Below are positions 1 to 10,250 of a stretch of DNA of 13,601 nt, one piece after another. The first letter of the stretch is position 1. Each line of letters opens with the position of its first letter. A program made the position numbers and the translations under genes. Origin of the DNA: Conidiobolus incongruus B7586 (taxonomy: Eukaryota; Entomophthoromycota; Entomophthoromycetes; Entomophthorales; Conidiobolaceae); assembly GCA_000697335.1 (NCBI GenBank), contig JNEM01004026.1, positions 1-13,601 of the forward strand. The letters are read 5' to 3'. The notes under the pieces were generated by a model. That model saw nothing but the letters and a program-made list of their open reading frames with translations. It had not been told where the DNA came from and did no database searches.

Positions 1-2210
1 TAAATTTATAAATTTTTTTATTAATTGATATTTTTAAAATTCTATGGATTTTTGAGATAAAATAAATAAACTCTTTATATTATTTATATTTCAAAATTCA
101 AATAAATAAAATATATATCCAGAATTTATTTAATAAAAATTATTAAGATTATTATATTATAATATATAATTAAAATTGACTAGTAATATTTTTTCAAATA
201 TTTATACTTAATTGTATTGATAATTAAAAAAACTATCCATTTATTTAAAATAATGATATTTCAATTTTTAATATATATTTTTTATATTATTAAGAAGAAT
301 TATAGAATATAAAACACTTGTTAATCAATTATATAATCTTTCAGCAATAAATATGTTTTTGTCAAAGAATTTTTTGAATTTAAATTACTATAAAAATAAA
401 TAATCATAATATAATTTACATCATAAAAAATCAAAATTTTTAACAAGTAAATTTATATTAAAATATTTCAAGTAAGTTTTATTATATTAAGATATTATTT
501 AATATGAACTGTGTTGATTTTCGCAATTAAGAATCAATATTTAGTAATAAAGAAATATATTAACATGATCAAAACTATTAATTTAATATAAATTTAGAAT
601 TAATTTAAACTAAATAAAACAATAGTTAAATCAGATTATTTAAATTAATTAATAAACCATTAAAATCAGATTTGCATTTTAAAATCTTTTTCTAAAATAT
701 TTTTTAACTAAAACCAAATTGAATATCATTAAATTTAAAAGTTGTTTTGAATTATTTATTAATATATTTATGAAAAAATATTTATTTTATTAAATTCAAT
801 AATTTATTATATAGTATTAAATTCAAATTTGGATTAATTGATTTTAACATTATAATTTTTCCCAAAGAAAATGTTTTAATTGTTTAAACATACAATGACA
901 TGAATAAATTATTAATTACTTGAAATTTTTTTATTATGATAATATATTTATGTGCCAAATTATTAAATATAAATTTCTTTTATAATGATATTTTGACTAA
1001 AATTTGAATCTTGTAATAAAAGCCATTTTAATTAAAATAACCTAAATTATCATGGTAATTATAACTGTATTTAAATTACAAAGTAATGTTCGACTTGGAT
1101 AAAAATAAAATCTCTTGATATATTTTTTTAATTAAATTATAATATTTAACAAAAAATTTTAAACTCAAGTTCTTATTATACATAGAACTGATCATAAAAA
1201 TTAAGGGTGTTAAACTATTTAATACCAATTCAAATCCTAAAAACTAGAAATTAACGTCTATATCCATTATAATGAAATATGCGCAACTGCAATTCAGTAC
1301 TTTAGGGACTTCAATATTACATATTTATTGAGAACTGATATAAGTTTAAAATTTGTCATAAAAATTCTCAGTATATACATCAGTTTAATTAATTTGATAT
1401 TGGGATTTACATTTAGATGTAAGAGATTAAGTATTTTTTTAATTATCATACTTAATATAATAAGTGATTACAATGATTTTTTTTAGTATATGTGATTTAT
1501 TAAAAAGATATTCTTATAATTATTTGTATTAAATAAAATAAATAATATATTAAATTCATAAAATCTTAAAAATATTTGACAAATTAAGATTACTAATTAA
1601 GAAATTTAATTTACCACGTTTAAAAAAACAATTTTATTTTTACACATTAAATTGATTTAATCTAATAATAAAAATTTAATTTTTATTTCAAATTTCTCAT
1701 TATTTTTTACCGCAAAATCAATATCTTTTAGGGATTTGGTAAAATTTTATCCAATTGACTAAATTTATTTGTTAAAGATATATTGATTATTACTATTATT
1801 ATTATTATTATGAACTTTAAATCTATTCAATTTATTAGATAAATAATATATTAGATTTTTAAAAATTATTATATAAAATTGAAAACCTTTAATAATTTTT
1901 TTCTTGTAAATAATAATGATTTAATCTGATTGAAAAAAATAAATTATAAAAAACAAGGGAATTATTGAAATACTTGTACATAATTGAATTGAATCAAATT
2001 GAAAAGTAGAAAGGGAAAAAATAAAGATAATTATAATATATGATTAAAATAGTTAATTTTAATTAAAAATAGATCAAACTAAAGTGAAATTATCAAAATT
2101 GACATAATTTCAATCAAATAATTATGATATACGCCAACTTTGAATTATTAAGAACAGTTGGCAACTTGAGGTAGAGTATCAAATATTTTAACATATACTA
2201 AATAAATTGA
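1..2210. other. AT-rich gene-free stretch
   Basis: This stretch is almost entirely A and T, with only isolated G or C bases. Stops are dense in all frames and no reading frame has a coding-like composition. Apart from one short ATT microsatellite (listed separately) I see no tandem repeat, tRNA-like fold or recognisable transposon end. It could be ordinary intergenic DNA of a very AT-rich genome, or old repeat DNA bleached by C-to-T mutation. The sequence alone does not separate these. Confidence 0.6.
1785..1811. repeat. ATT trinucleotide microsatellite
   Basis: A short run of about five perfect ATT units (1795-1809) sits inside a slightly longer imperfect ATT/ACT tract. It is a simple repeat in AT-rich DNA, probably from replication slippage, and no function is implied. 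Confidence 0.7.
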
Positions 2211-2668
2211 AAATGAAAGTGCTGTTAATTTGGGTTCTTTAACTCGTGACTTTACCTTTTTCCCTTTTAGTGTGAGAGTGTGTATTTTGGTGTTATTATT
2301 AGATTTTTGGTAGCGTGGCTTTAGGTGTTGCTCCTAATTGAAACCATCTTGATTGCTGGTAATTTTAAATATTACTATAAAGAATTGCTTTATTGTTGTA
2401 ATTCAAAAATAAAATGGTTGATAGATAGCTAAGTCAATTAAAGAAGTACTGATACTAAAAATCTGTAAGATACAGGTTTAACTTATTACTATTTGAATAA
2501 ATAGATTGGAAAGAGAAATTAAATTAATGCGAAAAAACAATATAGGTATAATTTTCAAATATTCATTGTACCACTCGATTTTTCAAATACCTGTAAATGA
2601 TAATGATATTGGATATAAATACCTTGAACCTCCCAATTTATTAAAGTATTTTTTTAATTATTTTGAGT
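2211..2668 (+). promoter_or_regulatory. Upstream/promoter region of the small gene, with TATA box
   Basis: The sequence becomes visibly less AT-rich from about 2215 to 2350, including a pyrimidine-rich run near 2251-2270, and then returns to AT-rich DNA. A TATAAATA element lies at 2614-2621, 48 bases before the ATG at 2669. That is a plausible distance for a fungal TATA box with a short leader. I recognise no binding site for a specific regulator. The assignment is an inference from composition, the TATA match and position. Confidence 0.45.
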
Positions 2669-3067
2669 ATGGCTGCTTCTCTAACGTCTGCAAGCTCGGT
2701 ACATTTGCCTCTTCAAATATCACCCACTCACTCTTCAGTATCTTCTTCTAAATCTAGTTTCTCGTTTTTGTCTTCTTCTAAGAGCTTTGCCAAGAATATT
2801 GCTCGCCATTTTAAGAAGATTGGTGGGTTTGGTCATAATAGAAAGGCAAGTCAGTCTGCTTTTGATCTGACGCAATACTCCAACTCTCCTGCTGCCAACT
2901 ACCAGGAGCAGATGACGACACATCGCAAGGGCTTTCATGTGAGGGCAATGGAGTCCTCTGGCGACTTCGACCATGTGATTGAAAACGGCTTTGGGATGGT
3001 CGATGACACAAGAGCGCTGACCCTCAAGATGTCACTGACGCCCAAGCGCATCCAGAACTTAAGTTAA
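2669..3067 (+). CDS. Small Ser-rich basic protein, unrecognised, intact
   Basis: This open frame encodes 132 residues and I do not recognise the family. I chose the ATG at 2669 because it is the first ATG of the frame; the only in-frame extension begins at a TTG. It has A at -3 and G at +4, and a TATA-like box lies 48 bases upstream. Residues 4-41 are rich in Ser, with short Ser runs. Residues 42-59 form a basic stretch (KNIARHFKKIGG and following, ending RK) that could form an amphipathic helix. The C-terminal 25 residues are less biased and include DDTRALTLKMSLTPKRI, which looks like a conserved motif although I cannot name it. There is no clear membrane segment or classical signal peptide. 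The Ser-rich, acid-free N-terminus followed by basic residues could be a mitochondrial presequence, but this is weak. Its base composition is near 50% GC against about 15% around it, which supports real selection on coding. No introns are apparent. Confidence 0.7.
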   Translation: MAASLTSASSVHLPLQISPTHSSVSSSKSSFSFLSSSKSFAKNIARHFKKIGGFGHNRKASQSAFDLTQYSNSPAANYQEQMTTHRKGFHVRAMESSGDFDHVIENGFGMVDDTRALTLKMSLTPKRIQNLS

Positions 3068-3260
3068 ACGACGCATCCCATTATCTCGGCGTGTTTGTTT
3101 CGGATAGTATTTGCATCAAACCAACCACTGGTATCCACTTGATAAACTCCACTCTGATCACACTTCAAGTCCACCAACGTAATCCATCATGTATCAAACC
3201 TTCATCGCAACTTTTTAGACACTTAATTCGACGCTTTCTACTTCCCCTAACTAATAATTA
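3068..3260 (+). other. Probable 3' UTR of the small gene
   Basis: Composition stays balanced for about 190 bases after the stop codon and then collapses to AT-rich DNA near 3250. No long frame continues here on either strand. The simplest reading is the transcribed 3' untranslated region. Alternatives are a decayed extension of the gene, or a second exon reached by splicing just before the stop. I see no convincing splice pair to support the latter. Confidence 0.35.
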
Positions 3261-6200
3261 ATATAATGTGAATATAATGTCCATTACTACTAATGATGAA
3301 TAATTTGTAATTTACTAATCAATATAATAAATCACCTCTAATAATCAAAATACCCTTCTAATAATATTCCAAAGTTTAATAATTTCTGGCTCTTAAATTA
3401 AACAACGCCGCATAATTAATCAACATGCCTAGATCTAATTTTAGGATACTGTTAATATTTGACTAATGCCTCTCGGCAAAACAATTTCACAAACCAAGTT
3501 CATGCATATTGTTTTGATTTTTAGTTAATCGTACTAGTTTCACTTGGTTACAAGTTTCATTGATTTCAATATCTTAGTACTTTAATATCACAATTTAATT
3601 TAATATATTTGTTGTATAAATTTTGATTCTGCTAATATCACTATAGGATACCTCATTGAGTATATCTATATTTTTGTATCTGTAAATTGGCAAAACAAAA
3701 ACAATATTCACCACATATATATTTCAAAATTATTTCATATATTATCAGCCAAATGATTATTAATAATTCAACACCCTCTTAACCTCATAAACTAATATCT
3801 TGTCAACAAAATTTTTAGCTAATTAGTGGATAACAACCACTCCAATTAATTAAAGAGTTGTCAATTAATCCTCGGGGTTATTAAATTGACATATGATAAT
3901 AATAGAATTATCCAATATTAATTTATTTTTTTTAATATTATAAAATTATATTTTTATAAATAATAATAATCCAAATTATATTATTTAAAAAATTTATTTT
4001 TATTTTAGAAAAAAAATAGAAAATTATAAATTAATTAAAATATTTTTTATTAAATTTTGAATATTTGTCTTTTTAACAATTACTAATTTACTACTTTGAT
4101 TAAGTTCTTGCAACTTTTTATTACTTGTGATTATTAGAAATAGTGCTAGTGACCATTGTAAATTGGATTGATGATATTGAATAAATATGGCTGTGGGTAT
4201 CGAATAAGTTAAATTATGGCAGTTATATTATAAATAAATTTTAGAAATTTGACATATATAGTTTCATATTATATTTGGTATATTTTGCTTACTCTTTCAA
4301 AGTTAAAATATTATAATAATATACTAAGGAATTCTTTTATTAAAGACTTAAATATTTTTAATTTATTTTTTTAAAATTATTATATTGGATTATAATATTA
4401 AGTCATCAAAAAGTATTATTTTTTTAATTGCATATTTTTATTATATTAAGATTGTTTTTTTGAAATATTAAATTAATCACAAAGATTATTATTCAATATT
4501 ATATGTAAAAATAGTCATATTTAATAGAAAATCAATCCAAAAGTATTAATAATTAAAGTGAGTTTATTTTGCCTATATTAAGGATTTTATCATTATATAC
4601 TAAAAATTAATAATTATTGGATTTTAAATAAAAAATTTACCTTAAAGTTATATTAAAACTTATTTTAAATATATTAAAAATATAATTTTTATTTGAATGT
4701 TCAATAACTAAGTAAAACCAATTTATTTCCTCTTTGCTTTTAAAATTTAATAATACTTAACTTGGAGAAGTCTTTTAATTCAATATTTAATATCTCTAAA
4801 TATTTAAAGATTGATGATAGAATATTTTCTATCCAAGTAACACACTGATTAGTTGACATTTTATAAGAAATTTGTATATTATTTAAGTTCTATGGATTGA
4901 TAATAATTAGCTTTAGTAATATCAATATTATACGATACTATATAACATAAAAATAACATATTAATGTTGACCTTTGAAATAATAATCGAGTCAAACCGTT
5001 TAATTACAATTGTTGAATTATGAGAATTTCAATGTTAATTTTAAAATCCTATTTAGTTCCAAACCATTATAATTAATCTTAGTTGCGGTTTTATCATATT
5101 ATCTATTTGTAATGTTATTACCGAATTTGATATTATAGCTATAAATTATTAAATTAATAAAAAATAAAGAATATTGAAACAATTTAAATATAAGGATATA
5201 TTTTAAATATTAGATATTTGAATTTGAAATGAACTGAGTTGAAATTATATTTCAATTATTGAGATCATGAGAAAATCATTTGTTTAGAAACACTTGTTAG
5301 TATACCTGTAAAATTTTAGTTTGCAACATCTGTCAAACTTGAAATCCGGGTTTAAATATCGATGAACAAGTTGATCTAAACACTAAATATTAATTCGAAA
5401 TATTTTATATTAGAAAAAAAATATTGTTTGGTATTATAAAGTTATTCGAATGATATTTAATTATTATATAGCTTTTTCTAAAAACAGCCAATGAAATGAT
5501 ATATTATGAATTTTTATATTTCCGAATATATATTCCAATTATTGATATGGCATTAGTTATATAATTTATTTATCAATGAATATCAAGATTATCAAAGTAC
5601 TACAAATCATATAAAGGGACTTTGGTCGAGAAATAATTTAATTCAATATTTTTGATAGAATTAGAGCCTTAAAATATTTTAAATATATATTACTCAAATC
5701 ATATTATCATTATCATAATTTCAAATTTTGACACCTTTTAATTCTCAATCAAACTAAATATTTTTTAAAAATAATTTAAATATTAATGATTTTTATAGTA
5801 TTTTCTAAAATAGAGTTATTAATCATTTATTTTTAAAATTTATGGTCAATATAATTTAGTTTGAATAACATTTAATATAAATGTTATTCAAATTATATTT
5901 TGAAATTCAATATAAACAATAAAAATTCTATTTGAATCAAGTTTTTTCTGTTATATGAAAAAGGTTTGAAAAGAGTTTGAGATATAAATTCTTCATTTAA
6001 ATTATAAAATTTTATTTTTATATAAAACTATCAAACTTGATTTTTCAAATTATCAATATTGGTATTAGTATCAAATTTCTTTTCATCAATCAAAATCCTA
6101 AAAATATCTAGATTACTCTGTTTTCTATTTGAACTTGTAACTTAAATTCATCATAAATATTCTATTACAAAAAATCAAAAATTAAAAAAGGCTCAATGAA

Positions 6201-6280
6201 TCAAAATTAGTCCATAAATAAATAAATAAAAATAACTAAATATTAAGCATTATATATTTAATTAGAATCACCTGGCTTAT
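3261..6280. other. AT-rich gene-free stretch
   Basis: These 3 kb between the small gene and the IML1 relic hold no supported gene. Composition is strongly A+T, with frequent A and T runs and dense stops. One long inverted repeat at about 5857-5895 is listed separately. I see no terminal repeats or transposase-like frame. It could be old, fully degraded repeat DNA or normal intergenic DNA of this genome. Confidence 0.55.
5857..5895. repeat. Long perfect inverted repeat (hairpin)
   Basis: Bases 5860-5874 are perfectly complementary to 5878-5892 (arm core TTTGAATAACATTT), with a 3-base loop. The outward extension has one G-T wobble and two further pairs. The stem is about 18 bp and contains G and C positions. 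It therefore stands out from the chance AT palindromes around it. It lies about 0.4 kb upstream of the IML1 relic. It may be a replication-slippage hairpin or the trace of a small inverted-repeat element. No function can be assigned. Confidence 0.6.
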
Positions 6281-6281
6281 T

Positions 6282-6868
6282 TATTATCCTTTAACCTTTA
6301 TTCCCGATATTGAGATTCAAACAAAAGTCCTTTTCACTTTAAAATTATCCAACAATCTTAATGTTGAAATCAGACAAACATAAGTCAACAAACCACCCCA
6401 AAATAACACTACCATAGCCGATGGTAAATCCACCATCAAAGCACTCAATTCAATTTGTGAGTACTTGACAAACAGTTCAGTAAGCAAGAGGTAATAACTA
6501 ATTCCGACCACTTTCTAGGTGTCAAAGCTGGTGGTTTATTGATACATACTATCCGTCGAAGCCCCAAATTCCCAAGAAAAGATGAATGATAGTGGGGGGA
6601 ACAGGGCAAATATGCATTCTATCGACAATCAGGAGTTGAAGTTGGGTGCTAAGGCAAGTTTGATTAATGAGAGTTTGTTTACAATTGTTGAAGATTTTTA
6701 TAAGGAGACTTTGGCCAAACAAACTTCGTTGCAGATATTGCATAAGATATCTTTGAAATGTTGTAATGATATTGATTAGGTTTAATGGGGTTTCTATTTC
6801 GAATTTATATAGTATCCAAATTTTGCTTCATTTGTAGTATCAGCGTCATAATTGAAAAGGTTCTTTAA
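6282..6868 (+). pseudogene. Probable 5' end (N-terminal domain) of the IML1 relic
   Basis: Yeast Iml1 has roughly 200 residues before the VEF/VEY block seen here near 6893, so the start should lie near 6300. GC rises at about the same place. One frame from ATG 6582 to 6779 has coding-like composition and contains KQTSLQILHKIS. This resembles the family's stretch of Gln-rich, Ile/Leu-alternating residues just before the SABA domain. Frame 6317-6500 (same phase) also reads protein-like. The match is weak and I could not find the expected PG-D-VEI block, so this part is either more decayed or lineage-specific. Confidence 0.45.
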
Positions 6869-8000
6869 CTTTAAATAGTTGATAAAAGCTTGATCGAAGT
6901 GGAGTACCTCGAACTCACATTCAAAGATCAGTACTTGAGTAGGAACGATATTTAGCAATTGAAAACGAGTTTATTCAATATTTACGCACATATCGGCAAG
7001 AGGATCCCATTTGCCAGCCTCATCCGAGTGCAGTTGAAGGAGATCTATTCTAAGAATGGCGAAGTAAATCGTCTACTCCTTATTTTAACATAATACTAAT
7101 TTGTTTTGGTTACTTTGCGGTGGTATCAGTCCCAATACCAAAATCACATTCCGATCAGGACCGCACGCTATTTCATATTCATTGAAACGTCAAAAGGGCA
7201 GTGGAAATTTGAGGGGGACGGATACCTATTCCACGCGAAAGGCTTGAGCAGCTTTTTACTCGATTTATTTGATAAGTGGGAATGTCACGGCACCAACCAC
7301 ATCGTTCCTATCATCTCGCTCGCCAGAATATTTATGGACGCTCGTACCGATAACGAGACTCACGATCCCCAGTACAATGCGAGTTCGAAAAGCTGGTTCA
7401 AAGGTTTTTACAAGGTAAATTATGATTGGAACGATTCTATCCTCTTCTTGAAATCGAAGTTTGGTGAGATTTCGAGATCTGCCGACGGAAATATTCCGGA
7501 AATGATGAATATAAAGCTAAATTGCTTTGGTAAGCATTATGCAGATAGGGATCTAATAAGAACTGGTCTACATGTGATGATTATCACTCCGTCAAATGGC
7601 ATGTTTAATGTGGATTAAAATTGTTGAGAATGACATTTGAAAGGATAACAGATAATAGTGTTCCTTTACATTTAGCGTAATTGTCAAAACCACCTCCACA
7701 TATTTCGACTCTCTTTATTTTTCAGTCTAGATTCCCTCTATCCTGCGTCAATACCTATTCGACCAAGGCTGGAAAATTAGCTGGTACCGAAAGTTCTAGA
7801 TCTGCCAAGTATGACTTTTCAGACTGTCTTTCAATTAATTATTATTGTATGGATCCAAAATTATTACTCTATTTTGATGAAACAATTAGACTTCGTTCAC
7901 GATCATTATTCATCACCCCATTGGATTGAAACCAGTTATTATAGTTCTGACCACACATCATTTTAAAGATATTCAAGATTTGTCCCCTATTGTATATTAT
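6869..8000 (+). other. SABA-like region of the IML1 relic
   Basis: This is the best-preserved part. It starts with the VDKS/VEYLELTFKDQYLSRND block. A TAG follows at 6953-6955 where the family has Trp (NDMW). After the intron, 7130-7618 reads without a break through IPIRTARYFIFIE, WKFEGDG, TNHIVPII, WFKGFYKV and HVMIITP, close to fungal Iml1. A frame change occurs at about 7616. The next frame gives LLRMT, then TAA (7678-7680) just before LSKPPPH, where CAA is likely. Another change of frame before 7901 leads to PHWIETSYYSSD, matching the PxW block of the family. An insert of about 45 residues (7750-7890) looks lineage-specific. Confidence 0.75.
7064..7129 (+). other. Fossil spliceosomal intron, 66 bp
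   Basis: A GTAAAT donor lies at 7064, a TACTAAT branch site at 7094-7100 and a TATCAG acceptor ends at 7129, about 30 bases after the branch adenine. Removing it joins the codons for ...KNGE directly to SQYQNHIPIRTARYF in the same frame (phase 0), as expected from the family alignment. Read through instead, the segment has two stops and no similarity. All three splice signals are intact in an otherwise broken gene. This supports a DNA-level origin of the copy rather than retroposition of a spliced mRNA. Confidence 0.7.
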
Positions 8001-8830
8001 ACACCCATCAAGATACTGAAATTTGTGGTGAAGACAACTCATTGTATCCTATTCCATCCTTGTCCCAGCCTCCCATCGTTTTGGTTCATTGAGCAACTTG
8101 ACTAAAATTGTACCGCCTGTAGTTACTGTCACATCGTCTGTTACTGCTGAAGTGATACCAACACCAACTGAACAATTCAGCTCAAATATATGCTACTGTC
8201 ACTCAATCCCGGAGCTTACGACAAAGACGTGTTCCAATTTGAAGGTCAACGTGTATTAAAGATGCGGCCTCTGAGCAAGCAAAGGAACATCAGAGATCTC
8301 AAACACTACGACAAGGCCAACTCGTCCATTGAGAACGACTTTATTCATCACAGTATTGACGAAAGTAGCAGTTTGTCGCATGATCTGCCATCCTCATTGC
8401 CACTTTTCAGAAGTTTCCCAAAAGCACTGAATCGGTTCAACTATATGGAGGGCAAGAATGAAAACTATATCTTTCAAGTTCAATGTTAATAAAACTTTCG
8501 GCATCAAAGGTATTACAGAATTTCGCGATTTCGAAAGCTCTTCCAGATTTTAGTTGAAGGATCGGTTCGCTATCGGTAATTTGAATCCGCCTACTACGCA
8601 TATTAAACCGATTACCATCAAATTCAAGGCGAAGGACTCCAAACCCTCTAATTGAACATCCAAGGACATTTTTCAAAACTCTATTCAAAGTGCTCCAGAT
8701 AGCCATTTCCAGCGCTACAGTTTGAAAGTATCATCAAAATTGATGGATAACAAGAGTGTTAATCAACAAATTTTGTTGAATCCATTCACCAATATATGAT
8801 CCACAGTAATGTATTCTATTCCAATTGGAT
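8001..8830 (+). other. Linker region of the IML1 relic
   Basis: This low-conservation part joins SABA and SHEN. Homology passes through three frames: one ending near 8090; one at about 8041-8185 rich in Thr, Val and Pro (LTKIVPPVVTVTSSV); and the open frame 8190-8489. The last starts close to the YDKDVF motif (yeast YDKNAF). From about 8473 the frame changes again and continues past 8830 with NVNKTFGIKG, a SKDIF segment and LLNPF. It is interrupted by stops at 8551, 8653 and 8797. Low-complexity Ser-rich sequence here is normal for the family, so residue-level alignment is uncertain. Confidence 0.6.
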
Positions 8831-9680
8831 GTTGGAGACATAGTTATACCAGATTGGATCTTCACGATACTACCAAGTGACAATTTCTGTGTGCACCTGC
8901 ATGCTTACCACTCACCGCTGATTATTACACCACGTCGGAAGAACTTGCGGAAAGTTACCAGGAGTATAGGTATACATATACGGTGTCGCTCAACGATGAA
9001 AATTTGCCATACTCCTCAGCAACAACGGACCAATTCCAGTGCACATAATTTATTGAAAGATTTAATCTTTCAGTGTCTTGTACAAGGTTTTCAACTGATC
9101 ATGTTCAATCTGGATCAAAACTCTACCAATAACGCGTTGTCAGTATTTCCAATTTCGAATGATGAATTCTTCGAGGCACCTCCACTTGCTGACAATGAGA
9201 AATCGTTGCAGCAGAATGAATTCTGAATCTACCAGCCGTATTACCTGATCATGGGCAGTCACCCCCATAGGTTGCTTTACGACAGTTCGGGACAAAATAT
9301 ACAAGTGAAGTGATTCGTTAGGAGCATTGAATACTTCACCTCGCCAATTTTCAGCAAATGTCAGGTGTGGTACGCGACGGGTGATAGTTACGAAAATATT
9401 GACTTTAGCTTTAGCTGCATCCAGCTCAATATGTACAACTGAAACTATTTGAAGTATTTGATTAGTTGGTACCAGGATGACCTGACAGGCGGCTTGAGAT
9501 TCTGGTGCGCATGGTTCATGATTCTACCGAATGATTCGATACCCAATACTACGAGACATTGGACGAGGAGGAGCTCCGAGTCGCTGGGTTCGTTAAGTTT
9601 CTGGACCAGTTGCAGAAAGTGTGTCTGAATTTGGATTGCGATTGGTAGTCCAACCACGCTAATGATTTTAAGAAATTGAA
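8831..9680 (+). other. SHEN-like region of the IML1 relic
   Basis: The region opens with a stop at 8878-8880 followed by QFLCAPACLPLTADYY. The family has KW(K/R)S and then AxLPLT here, so TGA stands in place of Trp. Next come a frame change near 9035 and LLKDLIFQCLVQGFQL, the counterpart of yeast LLRDMIYMRLLTGFQI. Further on are MGSHPHRLLYD, VK-TGA-FVR (family VKRYVR, so CGA to TGA is likely), and NMYN-TGA-NYLKYLI, where the family has NWNYL. RFW and then, after a frame change near 9535, EEELRVAGFVKFLDQL follow. The order and spacing match fungal Iml1. Confidence 0.75.
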
Positions 9681-9887
9681 TCAGGATTTGGTTTCTGCAC
9701 TAAGTATTTCATTTACAACCTTAAGTCCTTCATCGTTCTTCGCATCGGAGACTAAAGGCACAAAATTGCCAAATATGCTCAAACGAGCATTAAACTTTAT
9801 TAGTACCGAGAAGTTGTCCAGAGTCCAAGTTGTCAAGTATTGTGGCCGCATTGCAGAATTTAAATCCACGGTATTAAGACTGCGAAT

Positions 9888-10079
9888 ATGAGATGAGATT
9901 TGAAATCGTTTGAGAATGTGTTCGTAAGCTTGGAATTGGTGGATTGGTTACTGGCGCATTTGACAGATATTACAACCAGGGGCGAAGCTGTCCAGTTTGG
10001 CAGCGCTATGCTGCAAAAGAGAGTGATCGAGCACTGCAAGGGCAAGCACAGCTTCCTAAACAGATACTACTTCTGCAGG
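9888..10079 (+). other. DEP domain of the IML1 relic
   Basis: Frame 0 resumes at 9888 with a TGA at 9894-9896, where the family has Trp (RWHWK). The open part carries the DEP signature: ELVDWLL (near 9933), DITTRGEAVQFGSAML, VIEH and HSFLNRYYFCR (ending 10079). This matches yeast Iml1 MVNWLIRNF, DIDTREDAIKYGQ and HNFLDGHYFYQ. DEP domains in Iml1/DEPDC5 help assemble the complex. Following it, up to about 10250, is a Lys/Ser-rich linker ending in SKSIVIDLD, equivalent to yeast NSLVIDVD. Confidence 0.85.
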
Positions 10080-10250
10080 AGTAAATCAGATAAAACTGCA
10101 AAGAACGCGCCGAAGAGTGGATGGTTCAGGAACCATAAAACCGGATCCAGTGCGAATATTAAGAAGCCCGGTTTGTCGACCCTCAGCAGAGAAAAGACAC
10201 TGACGTCGAAGTTGAGTGAACCAGATCGGGGTGATTATAAATCGCAGACT

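Noticed and set aside
2506-2751. Plus-strand frame overlapping the start of the small gene
   Set aside because: Most of it lies in AT-rich upstream DNA, starts from a non-ATG codon and runs out of frame into the small gene. Its product is low in complexity and has no supporting signal.
2735-3011. Minus-strand frames over the small gene
   Set aside because: They overlap the intact plus-strand gene, which has a good start, a TATA box and balanced coding composition. The minus products look like shadow sequence.
5341-5375. Slightly GC-rich patch resembling a tRNA T-arm (CCGGGTTTAAAT)
   Set aside because: There is no GTTCGAATC-type consensus, no acceptor-stem pairing and no A-box at the right distance.
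8437-8706. 89-codon minus-strand frame within the linker of the relic
   Set aside because: The plus strand carries a coding-like frame here that continues into the SHEN region, so the minus frame is incidental.
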